A DNA stretch of 64,000 nucleotides from Clostridia bacterium (GCA_017452945.1 JAFTLD010000029.1:16959-80958), one strand, 5' to 3'; counted from the stretch's first letter, positions 43,938 through 52,874 are shown. Notes: generated by a model not told the origin, from the letters alone. Made by a program: numbers and translations.

Positions 43938-44987
43938 CTACTTGGTTTGATAGTTTGAAAATCCGCTTGAATAATACTGCTCACCGTCCACAGTCAGCCA
44001 CATGGCCTCCACGCCTTCAAGAGATTCGATCAGTGCAAGTCCCTGCTCATACGTCATGCAGAACAGCGCAGTTGAGAGCGCATCTCCGTCTGCAGAGCTA
44101 TCACAGACAATTGAAACCGACACGAAATGATCTGCAGGCATCAGCGTTGCGGGATCTATGATGTGGTGATATCTCTCACCATCCACCAAGTAATAACGCT
44201 GATAAGAGCCGCTTGTGATCAGCGACTGCCCCGAAAGCTGCAGACAAGCTAAATAATCGCTTGCATTTTCATCGGGATTTTCCACACCAACTGTCCAACC
44301 GCTGCCATCCGGCTTTGCGCCAAGTGTGCGTACGTTTCCACCCACGTTGATCACGTATCCCGTAATGCCCTTTTGCTCCATATGCTGTGCAACCATTTCC
44401 ACAGCGTAACCCTTGGCGATGGCTCCCACATCCAAACGCATTTGCGGATCAAGTAACGTGACAGTACAAGCTTGCTCATCGATCTGCATTTTTGTTATAT
44501 CGGTGTGCTTGGCGGCCTCCCGGAGCTGCTCTATGGGCGGAAGTTTTGCATTCCAAGGCTCATTCATGCCCTCTTCGCGATAATCATGCCAAACAGAAAG
44601 TACACTGCCCATAGCAACATTAACCTTTCCATCCGTCAGCTCGTACGCTTTCTTAGCATACAGCAACATATCAATAATGCGCTGATCCACGGTTACGGTG
44701 CGGTGCACTCCGTCCACCAGCTCGTTGATCGTGCAAAGATTCTCCATTCCATCATAACGGTGATATATGGTAAACAAACGATGATATTCTCCTAACAATG
44801 CGAATATCTCCCGGCTTACTGTATCAAACTCGGTCTGATCCTTTGCATAACCGGTAATAGTCGTTACCGTGTCAAAATAATCAAAGGAATACTCGGTAAA
44901 TTTTTGATCGCTTTGCCGGCAGGAAACAAAGCACGTGCCGGTTATGAGCATCGCAGCCGTTAATATAATCAATAAAATTCTTTTCAT
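43938..44987 (-). CDS. apbE: FAD:protein FMN transferase (ApbE), lipoprotein
   Basis: The 349-residue product is an ApbE flavin transferase with a lipoprotein signal ending FVSC (Cys about 23). It attaches FMN covalently to Thr in proteins such as RnfG and RnfD at the outer face of the membrane. Family motifs are DTVTTITGY (about 38), DVGAIAKGYAVE (about 190), YVINVGGNVRTLG (about 215) and SADGDALSTALF (about 300). ATG at 44987 is preceded by GTG in frame; the ribosome site is weak for both. It lies downstream of the duplicated-domain lipoprotein behind a strong hairpin, close to the rnf operon that needs it. Confidence 0.96.
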   Translation of the reverse strand: MKRILLIILTAAMLITGTCFVSCRQSDQKFTEYSFDYFDTVTTITGYAKDQTEFDTVSREIFALLGEYHRLFTIYHRYDGMENLCTINELVDGVHRTVTVDQRIIDMLLYAKKAYELTDGKVNVAMGSVLSVWHDYREEGMNEPWNAKLPPIEQLREAAKHTDITKMQIDEQACTVTLLDPQMRLDVGAIAKGYAVEMVAQHMEQKGITGYVINVGGNVRTLGAKPDGSGWTVGVENPDENASDYLACLQLSGQSLITSGSYQRYYLVDGERYHHIIDPATLMPADHFVSVSIVCDSSADGDALSTALFCMTYEQGLALIESLEGVEAMWLTVDGEQYYSSGFSNYQTK

Positions 44988-44998
44988 CACTTCAAGTG

Positions 44999-45027
44999 TA
45001 AAACGGGAGGGCGAGCCCCCCGTTTTA
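44999..45027 (-). terminator. Hairpin between the duplicated lipoprotein gene and apbE
   Basis: A 12-bp GC-rich stem (AAAACGGGAGGG / CCCCCCGTTTT with one mismatch, loop CGA) with TTTTA after it on the minus strand. It sits directly before apbE, so apbE would be read only by leak-through unless it has its own promoter, which I do not see. Confidence 0.8.
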
Positions 45028-45036
45028 TCAGTTCAA

Positions 45037-46023
45037 TTACTTTCCGATCTTTTCAGCAGCCTTGACAAATCCGTTCACCAAAACGGTGCATCCTGCAGCC
45101 TTAAGGTCAGCATTACCGTAATTATCGGAGCCCATGAGGCCTGCGATCTCGGAAGCTGTCTTGCCTATGCATGCAGCATCAAATGCAGCAGCCTGAGCAT
45201 ACCATTCCTTAGCAGCACCGGCATATGCAACCATGCCGTAGTTGTCGCCCTGCTCCTTCTTGGTCTGTGCTGCCTTGGTCAGATCATAGGTGGAAGCACC
45301 TGCAGCGTCAAAACCGAATACGATCTGTGCGCAATCACTGCTTGCTGCAACAACTTTACCGTCAGCGTCAACTGCTGCTGCGAACAAGGTAGTCTCAACC
45401 TTGTTCTGGCCTGCTGCATCCTCGGTAGCATCCTTGCAGGTCTGCTCGGTATAGATACCAAGCTTGAGTGTGTTCTCTGCGGTTGCATTGGAATCGGCAG
45501 CATTGTTATATGCCTTCTCAATAGCCAGTACAAAATCGCTGATCGTAATGGTGCAACCTGCGTTGATGACCTCATCGGTTCCCTTGTTGCCGTCAGCAAC
45601 CAAAGCCTTGACCTCAGCCAGGGTCTTTCCCTTAACCAGAGCCATGAAAGCGTCAGCCTGCTCGAACCATTCCTTAGCGGAACCGGCATAAGCAACCATG
45701 CCGTAATCAGCCCCCATCTCATACTTTGTCTTAAAAGATTCATTTGCAACTGCCTTTCCTTCGGCAGTATACTTTACAGTGATGTCAGCGGTGTCGAGAA
45801 CGCAAGATACGATCTTGCCGTCTGCGTCAACCGTAACAGCTGCTGCGGTGATGGCTACGTTGCCCTGTCCGTCAGCATCTTCGGTTGCGCTGTCAGCCTT
45901 GGTCACGTCTGTGTATACACCAAGACCAAACTTAAGGGTTTCGGGCTCCTTGTCGCAGCTGACCAGCGTCAATGCAGACAGCAGCAAAAGAGCACAGAGG
46001 AGTGCGCAAAGAATTTTTTTCAT
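45037..46023 (-). CDS. Lipoprotein with two tandem ~145-residue repeats, Rnf-associated
   Basis: The 328-residue product has a lipoprotein signal ending TLVSC (Cys23). The mature part is two copies of one domain (about 30-178 and 183-325). Shared landmarks are VDADGK(I/V)V, a K-rich stretch then YGMVAYAG(S/A)AKEW(F/Y).QA, GKT..E(V/I), and AGCT(I/V) near each end, with one Cys conserved. It has no plain SGAT flavin site; repeat 2 contains GASTY, which is not convincing. Very high Ala/Lys codon regularity and a perfect promoter suggest strong expression. Position between the rnf cluster and apbE suggests a surface electron carrier or an accessory of it, comparable in place to the FMN lipoprotein PplA; this is inference. 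Confidence 0.82.
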   Translation of the reverse strand: MKKILCALLCALLLLSALTLVSCDKEPETLKFGLGVYTDVTKADSATEDADGQGNVAITAAAVTVDADGKIVSCVLDTADITVKYTAEGKAVANESFKTKYEMGADYGMVAYAGSAKEWFEQADAFMALVKGKTLAEVKALVADGNKGTDEVINAGCTITISDFVLAIEKAYNNAADSNATAENTLKLGIYTEQTCKDATEDAAGQNKVETTLFAAAVDADGKVVAASSDCAQIVFGFDAAGASTYDLTKAAQTKKEQGDNYGMVAYAGAAKEWYAQAAAFDAACIGKTASEIAGLMGSDNYGNADLKAAGCTVLVNGFVKAAEKIGK

Positions 46024-46067
46024 AAATTCTCTCCTTAATTTATTTTGATATTTATCATATCTTTTGC

Positions 46068-46096
46068 ATTATAGCATACAAATATTGGCTTGTCAA
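46068..46096 (-). promoter_or_regulatory. Perfect promoter for the duplicated lipoprotein gene
   Basis: On the minus strand TTGACA, 17 bases, TATAAT with an extended -10 (TGC before it). Leader about 38 bases with AAGGAGAG. Confidence 0.88.
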
Positions 46097-46098
46097 TA

Positions 46099-46599
46099 CT
46101 ATTTCCACTCGGGAATGCGTTTTATCATAACATATCCGCAAATTCCTATCAAAACGCCCGAAACCGTACCTGTTACGGCCAATACGACGAGGTAATAACC
46201 AAGCTCGGCTGTACGTAAAAGAAACATAGCCATAAGGATCTGACCGACGTTATGCAACACACCGCCTGCCACGCTGACACCCACAACAGAAAAAAAGTCC
46301 AACTTTTTGAGCAGCAGCATACCAAGCAAGCTCAGCACCGCTCCGGCCATACTGTAAGCAAATCCCATCATATTGCCAAACAGCAACACGACTGCCACGA
46401 CGCGGACAAAGGAAACGATTGCCGCATCCTTCAGACCAAAGCGGTACAGCATGAATATGATCACGATATTGGGTAGTCCCATTTTGATACCCGGAATGGC
46501 GGCACTCAATGGCGGCAACAGACTTTCCACGTAAGCCAGCACCAATGCAAGTGCAGTACAAAGACCTAAGAAGGCTGTTTTTTTTGCGGCATTCTTCAT
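46099..46599 (-). CDS. Gx transporter family membrane protein (heptaprenyl-diphosphate-synthase component I-like)
   Basis: The 166-residue protein has five or six membrane helices and resembles the Hpre_diP_synt_I / Gx transporter family, which has the fold of ECF transporter S-components. Landmarks are ALVLAYVESLLPP (about 18), PGIKMGLPNIV (about 36) and GGVLHNVGQI (about 112). It follows the NusG-II gene by 13 bases. Homologues accompany Gram-positive extracellular electron transfer loci (EetB-like, from memory), so a role in that chain rather than in prenyl synthesis is likely here. Confidence 0.85.
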   Translation of the reverse strand: MKNAAKKTAFLGLCTALALVLAYVESLLPPLSAAIPGIKMGLPNIVIIFMLYRFGLKDAAIVSFVRVVAVVLLFGNMMGFAYSMAGAVLSLLGMLLLKKLDFFSVVGVSVAGGVLHNVGQILMAMFLLRTAELGYYLVVLAVTGTVSGVLIGICGYVMIKRIPEWK

Positions 46600-46612
46600 C
46601 TTTGCTCTCCTT

Positions 46613-47047
46613 TTATGCGATCACATCGGGGCCGCTTGAGGGATCCTTGGTTTGCACCGTAATGGCAACCTTGTTCGGCAGACACACAATGCTCTCCCCT
46701 TCTCTGGATATCGGCTTGTGGGCAGCGCAGATACCGTCCGGACAGGTGGCCTCTTGCACGTAAGCCTTGCCGTCCATGATGATCAGAAGATTGAGCTGCT
46801 CTGCATGCTCTCCCGTGCGGATTTCGACCACGGCATCCGTATTCAGCGGATACGTTCCGTAAATTTCTCCGTCCACCTTGACCACGACCTCGTCACCGCC
46901 CGGCCGCAGGAAATAAACTCCCAATCCCAGGCAGATCACGACAGCCAGCAGCGCGACTATGAAAATAATATCGTTTCTTAATTTTCTTCCACCGCCCGTT
47001 TGAGCGGTGGAAGTATTGTTTGGGTTATTCATATTATTGCGATTCAA
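46613..47047 (-). CDS. NusG domain II-containing membrane protein
   Basis: The 144-residue protein has one membrane helix (about 26-47) followed by an outside NusG-II-like domain with KVDGEIYGTYPL, the Cys pair EATCPDGICAAH (about 101-108) and ESIVCLPNKV. A TTG start at 47047 is chosen because GGAG lies six bases before it; the first ATG is at 47032 and lacks a site. It overlaps the rnfB end. Small proteins of this type (EetA-like, from memory) occur beside ApbE and Rnf or EET genes. The outside Cys pair could bind or reduce something. Confidence 0.8.
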   Translation of the reverse strand: MNRNNMNNPNNTSTAQTGGGRKLRNDIIFIVALLAVVICLGLGVYFLRPGGDEVVVKVDGEIYGTYPLNTDAVVEIRTGEHAEQLNLLIIMDGKAYVQEATCPDGICAAHKPISREGESIVCLPNKVAITVQTKDPSSGPDVIA

Positions 47048-47861
47048 AGGGTTTCTCCAAATCCGGGAAGCTTGTATGCTTCAGACATCCGGTCGGGCAG
47101 CTTGCCACACATGTGCCGCAGCCGGTACACTTATCATAATCAATTTTCGCCAGATTATCCTTGACAGTAATCGCTTGCTCGGGACAATTCTTTTCACATT
47201 TTTTGCATCCGATGCAAGCATTGGTACATGCCTTTCTCGCATCCGCGCCCTTGTCCTTGTTGTTACACATGACGGCAACTTTGGTTTCCTGAGGAACGAG
47301 AGAGATGACGTGCTTGGGGCATACTTCTTCGCAAAGTCCGCAGCCAAGGCAACGTCTGGTATCCACGCGTGCAATACCGTCCTTGGTGCAGATCGCATCC
47401 GCGGGACACACACGCACACAGTCGCCAAGTCCAAGGCAACCGTAATTACAAGCATCCGGACCGCCATAGATTGCAGCTGCAGCCTTGCAACTATCAATGC
47501 CAACGTATACTGCTTTCTTTTGTGCAGCATCACAAGTTCCGTTACAATGTACGTATGCGACAACGTCCTTGGGAGCTTCAACTTCAACACCAAGGATAGC
47601 ACCAATCTCGTTTGCTACACCTTCTGCTCCGGGAACGCAAAGATTGGGCTTTGCTTTCCCGTCTGCAAGTGCTGCTGCATAGTCATCACAGCCCTTATAG
47701 CCACAAGCACCGCAGTTGATGCCGGGCAGGCACTCTCTGATTTTCTTTGCAGTTTCATCCTCTTCCACGGCAAAAAACTTGGAAACAAGCGCCAGCAGAA
47801 TGGCAAGAACAATTGAAACACCTGCTGCAACTGCCAAAGCCAATAAAATATCAATCCACAT
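47034..47861 (-). CDS. rnfB: Rnf complex subunit B, ferredoxin-interacting Fe-S protein
   Basis: The 275-residue product has an N-terminal membrane helix (about 5-28), a CLPGINCGACGYKGCDDYA Fe-S domain (about 44-62), and then four ferredoxin-like Cys sets (CLGLGDCVRVCP, CLGCGLCEEVCP, CIGCKKCEKNCP, CTGCGTCVASCP). It accepts electrons from reduced ferredoxin at the cytoplasmic face of the ferredoxin:NAD oxidoreductase and passes them into the complex. Last of the rnfCDGEAB order. Confidence 0.97.
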   Translation of the reverse strand: MWIDILLALAVAAGVSIVLAILLALVSKFFAVEEDETAKKIRECLPGINCGACGYKGCDDYAAALADGKAKPNLCVPGAEGVANEIGAILGVEVEAPKDVVAYVHCNGTCDAAQKKAVYVGIDSCKAAAAIYGGPDACNYGCLGLGDCVRVCPADAICTKDGIARVDTRRCLGCGLCEEVCPKHVISLVPQETKVAVMCNNKDKGADARKACTNACIGCKKCEKNCPEQAITVKDNLAKIDYDKCTGCGTCVASCPTGCLKHTSFPDLEKPFESQ

Positions 47862-47876
47862 AATCGTTTCCCTCCT

Positions 47877-48467
47877 TTATGCAAACAGGTTGTCCACGAT
47901 GCCGGTAAAGCCCATGAACGCAAGAGAGATAAACGATGCGGCTATCAGCGTAATGGCGATACCCTTGAAGGGAGCGGGAACCTTGCTTTCATCGATTCTG
48001 GAGCGCATGCCCGAGAACAGAACCATTGCCAAAAGGAAGCCAAGACCGCAGCCGAGTGAGCTAACCATGGATTCAATAAAATTGTAGCCATCGGTAATAT
48101 TATTGATCGCAACGCCAAGCACTGCGCAGTTTGTTGTAATCAGAGGCAAATATACGCCAAGTCCTTTATGCAAGGAAGGCGAAACCTTCTTAAGGAACAG
48201 CTCAAGCATCTGCACAAGTGCCGCAATGACCAGAATGAAAATAATGGTCTGCAGATAGCCAAGGCCAAGCTTATCCAGTACGAAATACTGAATGGGCCAC
48301 GTAAGCGCAGTTGCGAGGAGCATGACGGCTGTAACCGAAACGCCCATACCAACTGCCTGATCAAGCTTCTTGGAAACGCCTAAGAACGGACAGATACCAA
48401 TGAATCGGCTCAGCACGTAGTTATTGATAAGCACAGAGGACATGAGAATAATAATCAACGTTTTCAT
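47877..48467 (-). CDS. rnfA: Rnf complex subunit A
   Basis: The 196-residue, six-helix subunit has the family ends NNYVLSRFIGICPFLGVS (about 15-33) and TTNCAVLGVA (about 110); the conserved Cys residues in these two segments hold the intramembrane Fe-S centre shared with RnfE. It overlaps rnfE by four bases. Confidence 0.97.
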   Translation of the reverse strand: MKTLIIILMSSVLINNYVLSRFIGICPFLGVSKKLDQAVGMGVSVTAVMLLATALTWPIQYFVLDKLGLGYLQTIIFILVIAALVQMLELFLKKVSPSLHKGLGVYLPLITTNCAVLGVAINNITDGYNFIESMVSSLGCGLGFLLAMVLFSGMRSRIDESKVPAPFKGIAITLIAASFISLAFMGFTGIVDNLFA

Positions 48468-49165
48468 TGAGCCTGTTCCTCCTTTGCTTCGGAATTACAA
48501 GCACCGCTTGCCGTGCAATGACCTGCCGAGGGACATCCCGCACAAGAGAAGCTCTTTTTGAGCGGAGCTTTGCCTTTCGTGATAATGTATACCAACGCAA
48601 TCAGCAGTCCGTATACCATCATACCACCGGGAGCCTTGACCAAAATCTCGATTTTGAATTGCTCCATAAAAGGAATCGGAATACCGGCAAAGCTTGCGTT
48701 GCCCAATACCTCGCGGATGGTGGACATTACAACAAGGGCAAGTGTAAAACCGATGCCCATGCCAAGACCGTCCAGCATAGACTTACCGACGGAATTTTTA
48801 CCTGCAAACATCTCTGCTCTGCCGAGAATGATGCAGTTTACTGTAATCAATGCAAGGTAAACACCCAGCATATCATAAAGCTCCGGGAAATATGCGTGTA
48901 CGATCATTTCGACAATGGTGACAAAGCCTGCAATGATCACGATATAGCAAGGGATGCGCACAGTTTCGGGAATAATCTTACGAAGCAGCGAGATCAGCAT
49001 GTTGGAGCAAACAAGCACAGCAAGTGCCGCAATGCCCATACCGAATGCACCCACGACGTTGGTGGTAGTGGCAAGCGTCGGACAGGTACCAAGGATCAAC
49101 ACCAGAACGGGGTTCTCCTTGATAATACCCTTGAGCAAAATGCCAAGATTGCTGTTATTCTTCAT
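48464..49165 (-). CDS. rnfE: Rnf complex subunit E
   Basis: The 233-residue, six-helix subunit is the RnfA paralogue, with NPVLVLILGTCPTLATT (about 19-35) and ITVNCIILGRAE (about 105), which together with RnfA forms the membrane Fe-S site. A Cys-rich tail (CAGCPSAGHC, about 205-222) is longer than in many RnfE proteins and could bind a metal. The start at 49165 is eight bases after AAGGAGG; the GTG at 49174 lies inside that site. Confidence 0.96.
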   Translation of the reverse strand: MKNNSNLGILLKGIIKENPVLVLILGTCPTLATTTNVVGAFGMGIAALAVLVCSNMLISLLRKIIPETVRIPCYIVIIAGFVTIVEMIVHAYFPELYDMLGVYLALITVNCIILGRAEMFAGKNSVGKSMLDGLGMGIGFTLALVVMSTIREVLGNASFAGIPIPFMEQFKIEILVKAPGGMMVYGLLIALVYIITKGKAPLKKSFSCAGCPSAGHCTASGACNSEAKEEQAQ

Positions 49166-50339
49166 TTGCCACACCTCCTTCCAGAATGCTTACGGCTTCA
49201 AAGGCACGCTCGATCGCCTTCATATAACCGTTGGTTGTAATGGTTGCACCGCTGATGCCGTCCACCTCTTTATAGGTGTCCGAATTTTTGCCATCAAACT
49301 GACTATAATAGGATTCTTCACCGCAAACAGCACCGTAACCGCCGCTCTCCTCGTGTGCGACCGTCAGACACTTCAGAATCGTTCCTTCGGGAGAGATCAC
49401 AACACAGATCTCAATCGGAATATTTCTTGCGGGCTGATATGCGCTGTCGTCACCCAGGTATGCAAAGCCGATACCGTTAATACTGATGATGTAATTTCCT
49501 TCTGCTGACTTTTGAACCATGGTGATATTTTTGTTGATGCCGCTATCGGCAGTATCAACCGTTGTCTGCGTCTTTGCAAGCTCAGCCTTTGCTTTTGCAA
49601 GCGTCATAACGTCCTCAGTCAGACCTTCTGTGAGCACTTCCCCATCTGCGTTGATACCGACAAAGGTCTTATCGGTCACGTAAACGTAGCCGCTTTCATT
49701 CTTAGCCGCATAGACAAAGTCAATGACATTATCTTCACCGAAAACAGGCTTCTTGATGAATTCTCCGTTGCCTGTAGGAAGAGCCGCTGCGAGATTATCC
49801 GCAAAGATCTGCTCTTCGGTACGAAGATCGGCAGAGCCTCCTGCCAAGATGATCGAGGCATTGATCGCATCTCGGATAGCATCCTTGTATGCCTGCGTGG
49901 TCTTGGTAGCACCGGAAATGATCTCAACAGCAGCAACCTGCTCGGCATTCTTGTCAGTAAAGTTTTCGCCATAGGTTTTTTCTTTACCGAGCGTTTCGGT
50001 AGAGGAAAGACATTTAGCACCGCTGACAGTACCGTCGGCTCTGACACCGCAAATGATCTTGAAATCAGCTCCATAACCGGTGGTGACCAGCTGAATAACG
50101 AATCCGCCGCCTTCTTCCTTGTGTGCTTCTACAACGGTTGCAGGCAGCTCGTACGCAGAAATATCCACAGCCTCAAAGTTCTTGCCCTCGGGCATGACCT
50201 CAAGCAGCGCTGCATTTGCAGCGGCCTTTTGGTTCTCGGCAATAATGGGAGCGGTAATACTGTTGACCACAGCCAGCAGCACGGTCAAGATCGTGCAGAT
50301 CGCTACCAGTACAACAATAGACTTGATTGAGCTTTTCAT
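49155..50339 (-). CDS. rnfG: Rnf complex subunit G with two FMN-binding domains
   Basis: The 394-residue product has an N-terminal membrane helix (about 8-30) and two outside FMN_bind domains instead of the usual one (typical RnfG is near 200 residues). The flavin attachment motifs are SGATKTT (142-148) and SGATITT (363-369), each followed by an aromatic and a helix. Between them lies about 100 residues of linker. With ApbE encoded nearby, both may carry covalent FMN, giving an extra flavin on the outer face. It overlaps rnfD by four bases and rnfE by eleven. Confidence 0.95.
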   Translation of the reverse strand: MKSSIKSIVVLVAICTILTVLLAVVNSITAPIIAENQKAAANAALLEVMPEGKNFEAVDISAYELPATVVEAHKEEGGGFVIQLVTTGYGADFKIICGVRADGTVSGAKCLSSTETLGKEKTYGENFTDKNAEQVAAVEIISGATKTTQAYKDAIRDAINASIILAGGSADLRTEEQIFADNLAAALPTGNGEFIKKPVFGEDNVIDFVYAAKNESGYVYVTDKTFVGINADGEVLTEGLTEDVMTLAKAKAELAKTQTTVDTADSGINKNITMVQKSAEGNYIISINGIGFAYLGDDSAYQPARNIPIEICVVISPEGTILKCLTVAHEESGGYGAVCGEESYYSQFDGKNSDTYKEVDGISGATITTNGYMKAIERAFEAVSILEGGVANEE

Positions 50340-51286
50340 GCCTTTTTACCTCCCTTTACCAGAATTCTGTGCTTGGTCCAGGAGTCGATATAAGGAGTCA
50401 GAATATTCATCAGCAGAATCGCGAAGGACACGCCCTCGGGATACGTACCGAAATATCTGATCAGGAACGTGATAAGTCCTGCGCCCACACCGAAAATGAT
50501 CTTCCCCCATGCAGTCGAGGGAGAGGTCACGTAGTCGGTTGCCATAAAGATCGCACCGATAAACAAACCGCCCGAGAGAGTCATAGACAAAGCCATCATA
50601 GCATCCATGCCCTCCATAAAGAAGCTTGCAACAAACACCGTGCCGATAAACGCAACGGGAAGATGCCATGTAATGACCTTGCGGACCAGTAAGTAAACAA
50701 AACCGATCAGCAGCGCAAGGATGCAGACCTCACCGATCGCGCCACCATGCAGACCTAAGAACAGATCAAGTATGGAAGGCAGCTGCTCTGCACTCTCTGC
50801 GCTCAGAGGGGTTGCCGAGGAAACCGTGTCAACGATGGCCGGCATACCAGCCTTAGCCATAGAGCCGAATGCGATCAGCATAAATACGCGTGCGGTGATG
50901 GCAGGGTTGACTACGTTGCAGCCGATACCGCCAAACAGGCATTTGACTACGACGATAGCGAACAGCGAGCCGATGACACATTGGAAGATCGTAATACCGA
51001 GATTCTGCTCCACGACGGAGAGATTGAGTGCCAGCAAAAGTCCGGTGACAGCAGCACTCAGATCGCCAACTGTTTGCTTCTTTTTGGTTATCAGATTGAA
51101 CAGAGCCTCAAAGCCGACACAGCTGATCACGCATGCTGCAATGATGACAAGGGATTTCCATCCGAAAATGATCGCACCCGCAATCGTGGTGGGCAGCAGG
51201 GCGATCAATACGTCAAGCATGATGCGACGCGTGGAATTGCCGCTGTGAATATGAGGAGAAACGGCAAGCTTTACCTGATTGCTCAT
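50336..51286 (-). CDS. rnfD: Rnf complex subunit D
   Basis: The 316-residue subunit has about nine to ten membrane helices and carries the second covalent-flavin site of the core complex, seen as SSATPL (156-161). The NPAITARVF motif (about 128) and DYVTSPST (about 248) are further landmarks. It is thought to take part in coupled Na+ or H+ movement. Overlaps rnfC by four bases. Confidence 0.97.
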   Translation of the reverse strand: MSNQVKLAVSPHIHSGNSTRRIMLDVLIALLPTTIAGAIIFGWKSLVIIAACVISCVGFEALFNLITKKKQTVGDLSAAVTGLLLALNLSVVEQNLGITIFQCVIGSLFAIVVVKCLFGGIGCNVVNPAITARVFMLIAFGSMAKAGMPAIVDTVSSATPLSAESAEQLPSILDLFLGLHGGAIGEVCILALLIGFVYLLVRKVITWHLPVAFIGTVFVASFFMEGMDAMMALSMTLSGGLFIGAIFMATDYVTSPSTAWGKIIFGVGAGLITFLIRYFGTYPEGVSFAILLMNILTPYIDSWTKHRILVKGGKKA

Positions 51287-52605
51287 GACTTATTCTCCTC
51301 CTTTGCTTTTTCTTCTCTTAAGAATATTTTGGCCAGCTTGTTGGTCTGTACCAACGGACGGTTTGCGGGACACACGAAGCTGCAGCAGCCGCATTCCATG
51401 CAGCCGTTGACAAGCAGCTTGTCCAGCGATTCTGCGTCCTTTTTGTCGTATGCTCTGAGAATTTCAGCCGGAGCAAGACCAAACGGGCAGGTATTCGTGC
51501 ACTTACCGCAGCGGATGCATGCGGTGGTTTCGGGTAGCTTTGCGTCCCTTTCGCTCAATGCCAGAATGGCATTGGTATTTTTCATGATCGGAGCGTCAGC
51601 GTTGGGTACAGTGATGCCCATCATTGGCCCACCGTAGATCAACTTGGCAGGCTCTGCGGTCAGTCCTTGGCAAAAATCAAACACATCCTGCATCGACGTA
51701 CCGATGGGAACGATCACGATACCGGGAGCTTTGACGGTGGCTCCGTCAACCGTGACACACTTCTTGACAAGCGGCATACCGGTCTGCAAATAACCGCCAA
51801 TGGCAGCAAGCGTCGTGCAGTTGATCACAATGCAGTCTACGTCGATCGGCAGCTTGCCCACGGGGATCATGCGTCCGATCGCCTTATAGACCAGCACCTT
51901 TTCTCCGCCCTGCGGATACACGTTGGGCAGCACCTTGACGCTGAAGCTGCAGCAATCCTTGACCTGTTCGCCAAGCTTCTTCATAACTGCAATGGCTTTC
52001 TTTTTATTGGCTTCTATACCGATAATGACGTTCTTGATTCCGTAATGCTTGCAGATCTCGCGGAGCGCATATGCCATATCGTCGCTTCTGTTCTCCATGG
52101 TATAGGAGTCGCTTGTCACGTAGGGCTCGCATTCTGCGCCATTGATGATCAGATACTCGACCTTTGCAGGATCTACGTTGAATTTGACGTGTGTCGGGAA
52201 TCCCGCACCGCCAAGTCCTACGACACCGCTTTCGCGGATCGCACAAATCAAGTCCTCGCGGCTGTTGACCACGGGCGCAGCAATTTCGGGATCGGGTGTC
52301 ATTTGTCCGTCAGATTCAATGACTACTGCCAAACAGGTTGTGCCGTTAGATAACAAAAAATCCTTGATTTTGGTAACCTTACCCGAAACCGAGGAATAAA
52401 TGGGAGAGCTGACAACACCGTCTGCATCTCCGATCTTAGTACCGACACATACAACGTCACCCACCTTGACACAGGGGCGCGCGGGCTTGCCGATATGCAT
52501 CGACATAGGAATCGTGACAGTTTTTAGATCCGTCAGATATGCCACCGGCTTATCCTTGGTGTTCTTTCTATGAGGTACGTGTACCCCACGCAGAGAAATC
52601 GCCAT
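51283..52605 (-). CDS. rnfC: Rnf complex subunit C, NADH-binding
   Basis: The 440-residue peripheral subunit binds NAD(H) and FMN and holds two [4Fe-4S] clusters, read from CIRCGKCTNTCP (about 364) and CMECGCCSFVCP (about 403). The glycine-rich nucleotide site GLGGAGFPTHVK is near residue 125. It opens the operon, with a perfect promoter 100 bases upstream and AAAGGCGG before the start. Confidence 0.97.
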   Translation of the reverse strand: MAISLRGVHVPHRKNTKDKPVAYLTDLKTVTIPMSMHIGKPARPCVKVGDVVCVGTKIGDADGVVSSPIYSSVSGKVTKIKDFLLSNGTTCLAVVIESDGQMTPDPEIAAPVVNSREDLICAIRESGVVGLGGAGFPTHVKFNVDPAKVEYLIINGAECEPYVTSDSYTMENRSDDMAYALREICKHYGIKNVIIGIEANKKKAIAVMKKLGEQVKDCCSFSVKVLPNVYPQGGEKVLVYKAIGRMIPVGKLPIDVDCIVINCTTLAAIGGYLQTGMPLVKKCVTVDGATVKAPGIVIVPIGTSMQDVFDFCQGLTAEPAKLIYGGPMMGITVPNADAPIMKNTNAILALSERDAKLPETTACIRCGKCTNTCPFGLAPAEILRAYDKKDAESLDKLLVNGCMECGCCSFVCPANRPLVQTNKLAKIFLREEKAKEENKS

Positions 52606-52702
52606 GTTAATGACCGCCTTTCATATTTTTTGCAGAAAAAGTAAGACCTGTTGAACGCCATTCCACAAGTCTTTCCCCTCAAAGTACAGATACTTAACGT
52701 AT

Positions 52703-52731
52703 ATTATATAACAAGCTATTAGATTTGTCAA
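52703..52731 (-). promoter_or_regulatory. Promoter of the rnf operon
   Basis: On the minus strand TTGACA, 17 bases, TATAAT. The leader is about 90 bases and shows no strong stem. Confidence 0.88.
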
Positions 52732-52874
52732 GACAAAGTGCGGCTTATTTTATGCATTTTTCAATGAATTGTTGTGATTTTTGTTAATAATTTGGTTATT
52801 TTGTTATATTTCACAGCATAATGCGATATCTCGAGAAACATTGGTAAAAATAAGGAAGGATGCGGCACACCCTT

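Noticed and set aside
44935..46038. 367-codon plus frame opposite the duplicated lipoprotein
   Set aside because: Shadow of a gene with strong codon bias; the minus frame has promoter, ribosome site and lipobox.
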